From assembly GCA_002435955.1 (NCBI GenBank), contig DIWZ01000038.1, forward strand, positions 1 through 34,161: a stretch of 34,161 nt of DNA, given 5' to 3'. The DNA is from Pelobacter sp. UBA6093 (GTDB taxonomy: Bacteria > Desulfobacterota > Desulfuromonadia > Desulfuromonadales > Syntrophotaleaceae). Numbering within the stretch: position 1 is the stretch's first letter; the number at the start of each line of letters is the position of its first letter. The position numbers and the translations under genes were made by a program. Shown here piece by piece: positions 29,212 through 34,161 of the stretch. The notes beneath the pieces were generated by a model. It saw nothing but the letters and a program-made list of their open reading frames with translations, was not told the origin of the DNA and made no database searches.

Positions 29212-31716
29212 GTGCGTTTTGTCCTGAACTTCACTCCAAGGTGGTTGACATCCCTGCGGCTGAGTATTGTCATGTTTTCGGTGATACTGTGCCCCGGGGA
29301 GGCGGCGGCCTTCGAGATCATTTTGCGTGAGCTGCCCCGGGGCACTGGTTCGAACTCCCGGCTGCTGCTGGGCGGACTGCTGTTTCTGGTTCTGCAAAGC
29401 CTGTTGCTGGTCATGCTGCTCCCCAAGGTGCGGTCTCTAACGCTCACCCGGCAGGCGCTTAAGGGGAGCGAAAGACGTTTTAATGCCGTAGTCAAGGTCA
29501 TCAACGATGCCCTGGTCGGTATTAACGAAACAGGCCTGGTGGTGATCTTTAATCCAGCCGCACAACGGATGTTTGGTTATTCCGAAGGGGAAATGCTCGA
29601 TCAGCCTCTCGACATCTTGATCCCTGAACGATTTCGCGATTGCCATCGTCAGAATCTGGAGCAGTTCTTTTCCGGTGAGAAATTTTCGGATCTGCTCGGT
29701 CAGAGTATCGAATTGCCGGCCCTGCGTCGCAACGGGGAGGAATTTTATGTCGAATTGTCCCTGTCCCTGTGGCAGCATGGCCCATCCTCCAGGGTTATCG
29801 CCGCCCTGCGCGATGTCACTCAGCGCCGCCGCGCCGACGAGGAAGTGCGTCGCAGCGAAGCGCGTTACCGGGCCCTGGTGCAGACCCAGGTCGAGGCGGT
29901 TTGCCGCTGGCTGCCCGATACCACCCTGACCTACGTCAACCAGGCCTATTGCCGCCTGTTCAATAAACGCCCCGATGAGTTGCTGGGACGCAAGTTCATT
30001 GCCGGGATGCCGGATGACATCCGTGCATCGATGGATGAGCATATCCGGATTCTGTTGTCCCATCCCGGCACCCTGTACCATGAGACCCCTGTCCCTCAGC
30101 GTGATGGCGGTTGTCTGTGGTACCGATGGAGCAATACGGCCATTGTCGGTGAACTCGGCGAGGTGACCGAGGTGCAGTCCGTCGGGCTGGATATCACCGC
30201 GCGCAAAAAGATCGAGGAAGATTTACGTGAAAGCGAGTCCCGTTTTCGCGACACGGCGGACTTGTTGCCGCAGTCGGTGTTTGAGACCGATACCCGCGGG
30301 CAATTGACTTTTGCCAACCGCGTGACCATGGAGATGTCCGGCTGCACCGATTTGGACCTTGAGCAGGGGATAAGCATTTTTGACTTGATGGCCGCGAGTG
30401 ATCGCAGCCGCCTGACGGAGGCTTTTCAACAGGTTCTCGCCGGTGAAACCATCCATGCCTATGAATGTGTGATGGAGGCGCGTAACGGAGTTCGCTTCAA
30501 GGTTCTGGTCTCGGCTTCCCCTTTGGTTCGCAAGGGACGGATTATCGGGGTGCGCGCAGTGGCGGTGGATATTTCCGATCGGATTGTGGCCGAACAGGCC
30601 CTGCGTCAGAGCGAAAAGAAATTCAAGCGCTTATTCCGCGAATATCAGACCCTGCTTGACGGCATCCCGGATCCCATCGCGCTTATCGCCCCCGACCGCA
30701 CCGTACTGCGTACCAATCTCAGCACCGCCCGGACGTTGGGGCTGGCGGTGCAGGAGATCCCGGGTATGACCTGTTGTTCGCTGTGGACCGGCTGTTCCTG
30801 CCAGGGCGAGGGATGTCCGGTGATGGAGAGCTTTCGTACCGGTGTGTCTCAAAAGGTTGTGCTGAAAGCGGCGGGTGGTCGCACCTGGGAGGTACGAACC
30901 TTCCCGGTCATGGACAAGGCCGGCAAGACGGTGCAGATCATTCGCTATGCCAATGACATCACCCGTCAGATACAACTGCGCGAGGAAACCCTGCGGACCG
31001 GACAACTGGCCTCGCTGGGCGAACTTGCGGCCGGGGTGGCGCATGAAATCAATAATCCCATCAACGGCATCATCAACTATGCGCAGCTGCTGGCTGACAG
31101 CCTGGAAATCCAGCAGGAAGACATGGAAATTCTGCGCGGCATCATCGACGAAGGGGAGCGTATCGCCAACATCGTGCGCAACCTGCTGGCTTTCGCGCGG
31201 GCACGCAAAGAGCATAAGGGTCAGGTTGCGCTCTGGGATACGCTTGCCTGCTCCCTGGCATTGACCGAATCGCAGTTGCGCAAGGACGGCATCCGCCTGC
31301 AGCTGGATGTGCCGCACTATCTGCCCGAAGTTTTGGCGCATACTCAGGAAATCCAGCAAGTTATTCTCAATCTTTTCAGTAACTCCCGCTATGCGCTGAA
31401 TAAAAAATATCCCCTCTCACATCCTGACAAGGTATTGCGCATCAAGGCCGGATCCTGCATGTATCAGGGGCGGCCGGCGGTGCAGTTGGCCTTTCACGAC
31501 CAGGGGACCGGAATCCCCCAATCAGCTCTGCACAAGGTTCTCGATCCTTTTTACACCACCAAGCCCACCGGTGAGGGGACCGGACTGGGGCTCAGCATCA
31601 GTCACGGGATTATCAAAGACCACCAGGGGGAGATTGTCATCGACAGCAAGGAGGACCACTATACGACGGTCACCATTATTCTTCCCGTAGCAACAGAGGA
31701 TAACCATGAATCATAA
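29212..31716 (+). CDS. Membrane-anchored multi-PAS sensor histidine kinase
   Basis: An 834-residue sensor kinase. The N-terminus has two hydrophobic segments (about 12-33 and 51-70, LLLGGLLFLVLQSLLLVMLL) with a short exported loop, then four PAS regions (roughly 86-206, 215-331, 341-459, 468-587). The fourth holds a cysteine cluster, CCSLWTGCSCQGEGC, with cysteines at 521, 522, 528, 530 and 535. The HisKA helix LGELAAGVAHEINNPINGII puts the phospho-accepting histidine at 611; N box NLFSNSRYALN, G1 DQGTGIP and G2 GEGTGLGLS complete the catalytic domain. There is no receiver domain. The GTG at 29212 (AGGTGG upstream) is preferred to ATG 29155, which lies in the pgi terminator. It overlaps its regulator by 11 bp. 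Confidence 0.9.
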   Translation: MRFVLNFTPRWLTSLRLSIVMFSVILCPGEAAAFEIILRELPRGTGSNSRLLLGGLLFLVLQSLLLVMLLPKVRSLTLTRQALKGSERRFNAVVKVINDALVGINETGLVVIFNPAAQRMFGYSEGEMLDQPLDILIPERFRDCHRQNLEQFFSGEKFSDLLGQSIELPALRRNGEEFYVELSLSLWQHGPSSRVIAALRDVTQRRRADEEVRRSEARYRALVQTQVEAVCRWLPDTTLTYVNQAYCRLFNKRPDELLGRKFIAGMPDDIRASMDEHIRILLSHPGTLYHETPVPQRDGGCLWYRWSNTAIVGELGEVTEVQSVGLDITARKKIEEDLRESESRFRDTADLLPQSVFETDTRGQLTFANRVTMEMSGCTDLDLEQGISIFDLMAASDRSRLTEAFQQVLAGETIHAYECVMEARNGVRFKVLVSASPLVRKGRIIGVRAVAVDISDRIVAEQALRQSEKKFKRLFREYQTLLDGIPDPIALIAPDRTVLRTNLSTARTLGLAVQEIPGMTCCSLWTGCSCQGEGCPVMESFRTGVSQKVVLKAAGGRTWEVRTFPVMDKAGKTVQIIRYANDITRQIQLREETLRTGQLASLGELAAGVAHEINNPINGIINYAQLLADSLEIQQEDMEILRGIIDEGERIANIVRNLLAFARARKEHKGQVALWDTLACSLALTESQLRKDGIRLQLDVPHYLPEVLAHTQEIQQVILNLFSNSRYALNKKYPLSHPDKVLRIKAGSCMYQGRPAVQLAFHDQGTGIPQSALHKVLDPFYTTKPTGEGTGLGLSISHGIIKDHQGEIVIDSKEDHYTTVTIILPVATEDNHES

Positions 31717-33433
31717 TGCCAGCAACCCTGCCAAAATCCTGATCATCGACGATGAAAAGTGCCTGCGCTTCAGCTTCGAGCGATTTCTCTCAGCCGAAGG
31801 CTATCAGGTATCGACGGCAGCCGAGTTCGATGAGGCCCTCAGTCTTCTACAGGACAACGCTTTCGATCTGGTGTTTTCAGATATCGTACTTGGCGGTCGC
31901 ACCGGTCTCGAGTTGTTGCGTGTCCTGCGGGAGTATGATCAAAGCACTCCGGTCGTTATGGTGACCGGATTTCCTCATGTCGATACCGCTTCGGAAGCGA
32001 TTCGTCTTGGGGCCTATGATTATATTTCCAAACCTGTGGTCAAAAAAGATCTGTTGCAGGTCGCGCGTTCCGCTCTCAAGTATAAGCACGCCCTCGACCG
32101 CGAGGCAAAAACCAGAACCAACCTTGCTGCTATTTTTGACAGTGTCAAAGATGGCCTGGTGTCGGTTGATGAGGCGGGGGTTGTCACCGATTTCAACGGT
32201 GCATCCCGACGTGTCTGCGGATTGGGGGATGATGATCGTGGAGAGGGGCTCGACAGTCTCGCCATGCTTTGTAGCGGAAAATGCCGCGAACTGCTAAATC
32301 GAACCCTTAACGAGCGGCGCCCCCTGATGCTTGAGCGTATGGCATGTGAGCATATCGAGCGCCCCGAGCAGGTGGTATCCCTGTCCACCGCTCCACTGCA
32401 AAACACCGACGGCGAATTTTTCGGCGCTGTAATGGTCGTTCGTGATGAAACGCGCCTCAACGATCTGGAGCGCAGCCTCAATAAGCGCCAGTCATTCCAT
32501 CGCATGATAGGCAAAAGTCAAAAAATGCAGGAAGTCTTTGGCTTGATCGAAAACCTTGCGCAAGTCCCTTCCACTGTGCTGATTGTCGGGGAAAGCGGTA
32601 CCGGCAAGGAACTGGTTGCCGAAGCCCTGCACCTTTCGGGACCCCGCAAAAATCGCCCCCTGGTTAAAGTCAACTGCGCCGCTTTGTCCGACACCTTGCT
32701 GGAAAGCGAACTTTTCGGCCACGTCAAGGGATCCTTTACCGGTGCCGTCAAGGATCATGTCGGACGTTTCCAGAAAGCTGACGGGGGGACCATTTTTCTT
32801 GATGAAATCGGCGATATCTCCCCGCGCATGCAGTTGCGTCTGTTGCGCGTGTTGCAGGAAAAAGAGATTGAGCGCATTGGAGATTCGACCCCTGTCAAGG
32901 TCGATGTCAGGATCGTTTCCGCCACCAATCAGGATCTTGAAGAAAAGATCCGTTGCGGTGAGTTTCGACAGGATCTTTATTACCGGCTTAAAGTCATCAC
33001 TCTGGGATTGCCGCCTTTGCGCGAACGCAAGGAAGACATCCCTTCGATGGTGGAACACTTCATCCGACACTACAATTCGGAGCTTGGGCGTAATCTCCAG
33101 GGCGTCACGCAGGAAGGCATGCAGGCCCTGATGGATTACGATTGGCCGGGGAATATTCGTCAGCTGGAACATGCCATCGAACATATACTGATTCATTGCA
33201 AACAATCTGTCGCGGCACTCGACGATATGCCTGTCGAGATCCAGCAGTCGCGTTCGCTTGTTGCCAAGCCTGCCGATGAGTCGGGGGAACAGGAGCAACA
33301 GGCTGTCCTTGCCGCTCTCGATAAAACGGCCTGGAACAAAGCCAAAGCGGCACGTTTGCTGGGGATCGATCGCAAGACCCTGTATCGCAAGATTGAGAAG
33401 TTCCAGATTCTCGAACCGGCCTGCCCTGCATAG
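31706..33433 (+). CDS. Sigma-54-dependent response regulator (REC-PAS-AAA+-Fis)
   Basis: NtrC-family activator of 575 residues and clear partner of the preceding kinase. The receiver domain (about 10-125) has Asp15-Asp16, phosphorylation site Asp59 and Lys109. A PAS-like region (about 137-250) carries CGLG, CSGKC and RMAC cysteines. The AAA+ domain has Walker A GESGTGKE (295-302), GSFTGA (342-347) where GAFTGA is usual, and Walker B GTIFLDEIGD (361-370). A Fis-type helix-turn-helix (about 536-565, AARLLGIDRKTLYRKI) binds enhancer DNA. The ATG lies inside the end of the kinase gene. The target promoters are unknown, as no sigma-54 promoter was recognised in the window. Confidence 0.94.
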   Translation: MNHNASNPAKILIIDDEKCLRFSFERFLSAEGYQVSTAAEFDEALSLLQDNAFDLVFSDIVLGGRTGLELLRVLREYDQSTPVVMVTGFPHVDTASEAIRLGAYDYISKPVVKKDLLQVARSALKYKHALDREAKTRTNLAAIFDSVKDGLVSVDEAGVVTDFNGASRRVCGLGDDDRGEGLDSLAMLCSGKCRELLNRTLNERRPLMLERMACEHIERPEQVVSLSTAPLQNTDGEFFGAVMVVRDETRLNDLERSLNKRQSFHRMIGKSQKMQEVFGLIENLAQVPSTVLIVGESGTGKELVAEALHLSGPRKNRPLVKVNCAALSDTLLESELFGHVKGSFTGAVKDHVGRFQKADGGTIFLDEIGDISPRMQLRLLRVLQEKEIERIGDSTPVKVDVRIVSATNQDLEEKIRCGEFRQDLYYRLKVITLGLPPLRERKEDIPSMVEHFIRHYNSELGRNLQGVTQEGMQALMDYDWPGNIRQLEHAIEHILIHCKQSVAALDDMPVEIQQSRSLVAKPADESGEQEQQAVLAALDKTAWNKAKAARLLGIDRKTLYRKIEKFQILEPACPA

Positions 33434-33449
33434 GGGGCTACCATTTAAA

Positions 33450-33599
33450 GATGGCGTCGCAAAAAGTCCGCCCTCCGGCGTTACGGCGTTTTTTCAGGAC
33501 CTCGACATACTATATGTATGCCTTCGCCCCTGAAAAACCACCAAGCCTTGTAAGGCGAAATTTTTGCTTAGCCATCCTATGAGTTTTTGCGAGGGCATC
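33450..33599 (+). mobile_element. Copy A of the MITE-like repeat, full length, with target duplication
   Basis: A 150-bp element beginning GATGGCGTCGCAAAAAGTCC and ending GAGTTTTTGCGAGGGCATC; the last 19 bases are an imperfect inverted copy of the first 19. Perfect direct repeats TTTAAA flank it (33444-33449 and 33600-33605). Internal sequence is also partly palindromic: TTTTTTCAGG near the left pairs with CCTGAAAAA, around the near-palindrome CATACTATATGTATG. It encodes nothing. It lies between the response-regulator stop and its terminator, so it is transcribed with that operon. Confidence 0.88.
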
Positions 33600-33630
33600 T
33601 TTAAATACTGGCAGAGGTTCCCATTATCGA

Positions 33631-33677
33631 AAAGCGGGGCAGTAAATCGAAAGATTGCTGCTCCGCTTTGTGTTTTG
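33631..33677 (+). terminator. Probable terminator of the kinase/regulator operon
   Basis: AAAGCGGGGCAGTAAATC (33631-33648), a GAAA loop and GATTGCTGCTCCGCTTT (33653-33669) form a long stem with small mismatches, followed by GTGTTTT. Confidence 0.7.
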
Positions 33678-34051
33678 GGAAGGGAATGTTGATCCTCAGA
33701 TCTACGGGTGGGCAGCGCTACCACAGCCATTGCCCTGCTGGGTGGTCATGGGGTAAACAGTTGTGGCATGCCACAAAAGTGGGGTGTATACATGGGGAGC
33801 AAATTGAGGAGGTTGGCTGATTGCCCCGGATTTTAATAGCGTAATCGTTGAAAGACCATGTTATATCAGGTTTTTTGGTTTTATGAGATAGCCAACCTGG
33901 GTGGGCATGTGTTTTGCTAGAAAAACACTGTTAAAATTCGTGCCGGAATAGAGTCTTGTTGAGGTGGGTGTCGGGGATGCGTGTTGCTGGAAAAAGGGTG
34001 TTTTCAGCCCCGCCATAACGTTGTTTGTGTAGTGTGAATCGGACATAAGGG

Positions 34052-34094
34052 CCAATTAGTGTTCATCCGGAAACTATGGGTGGGCACTAATTGG
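34052..34094. repeat. Perfect 10-bp inverted repeat near the right edge
   Basis: CCAATTAGTG (34052-34061) and CACTAATTGG (34085-34094) are exact complements separated by 23 bp. The setting (AT-rich, gene-free, next to an open frame leaving the window) is compatible with an operator or the end of an insertion sequence. Confidence 0.4.
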
Positions 34095-34161
34095 TTTTCA
34101 TGTGGGAAACGAGCAATTTTTTCCAAGGTTAAGGAAATCAAGCGCTTGCACGGAGGCGTAG

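Larger units (their letters stand above)
33434..34161. other. Gene-free, AT-richer region at the right end
   Basis: After the response-regulator stop come the full-length repeat copy A (33450-33599) and a terminator (33631-33677). From 33680 to 34161 no protein gene is convincing. A motif like TGTTTTGCTAGAAAAACAC (near 33908) recurs loosely as GTGTTGCTGGAAAAAGGGTG (near 33981). A 10-bp inverted repeat lies at 34052-34094. The last 60 bases have an open frame running off the window edge. Confidence 0.55.

Noticed and set aside
33861..34055. Minus-strand 64-codon frame near the right edge
   Set aside because: No ribosome-binding site and low-complexity composition; not distinguishable from chance in AT-rich DNA.

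Overview
The window reads as a chromosomal segment of a GC-rich member of the Desulfuromonadales (Geobacter / Pelobacter-Syntrophotalea type). The basis is the recA-pilT-recX-alaS order, a succinyl-CoA:acetate-type CoA-transferase, an RpoH sigma factor under a CIRCE operator, OmpW- and OmpA-like porins, and a large PAS-rich sensor kinase paired with a sigma-54 activator. Naming a genus (for example Syntrophotalea/Pelobacter) is inference from remembered gene order; no database was searched.

Positions 1-8792 (minus strand) form a long, tightly packed run read right to left: a BioD-like/DRTGG ATPase, larB, larC, pgpA, cinA, thpR, recA, pilT, recX and the 5' part of alaS, which leaves the window. 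Junctions range from 4-17 bp overlaps to about 105 bp gaps. Positions 9001-11408 hold a geranylgeranyl-reductase-type flavoprotein (+) convergent with a KamA-type radical SAM enzyme (-). Positions 11409-12552 hold no convincing protein gene, but do hold a good plus-strand promoter followed by two strong terminators, so a small RNA is proposed. Positions 12553-16139 (minus) hold the CoA-transferase, a BamD-like lipoprotein and rpoH; rpoH has a consensus-like promoter overlapped by a perfect CIRCE element. recQ, xth and an OmpW-like gene follow on the plus strand, then a minus-strand OmpA-like gene with thrombospondin type 3 repeats. A 565-residue conserved-looking protein and cspA follow on plus, rlmD on minus, and ispG, pgi and the kinase/regulator pair on plus.

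The most unusual structure is a dispersed repeat: two full copies of about 150 bp (23952-24102, minus; 33450-33599, plus), one internally deleted copy (22010-22061) and one 5' fragment (8896-8941). The ends are imperfect inverted repeats, and two copies are flanked by perfect 6-bp direct repeats, so it behaves like a non-autonomous transposable element (MITE). Other notable points are a KamA homologue in which both lysine-binding aspartates appear replaced, cysteine clusters in PAS regions of the kinase and its partner, and the putative C-rich small RNA. No tRNA, rRNA, CRISPR array or intact insertion sequence was seen.
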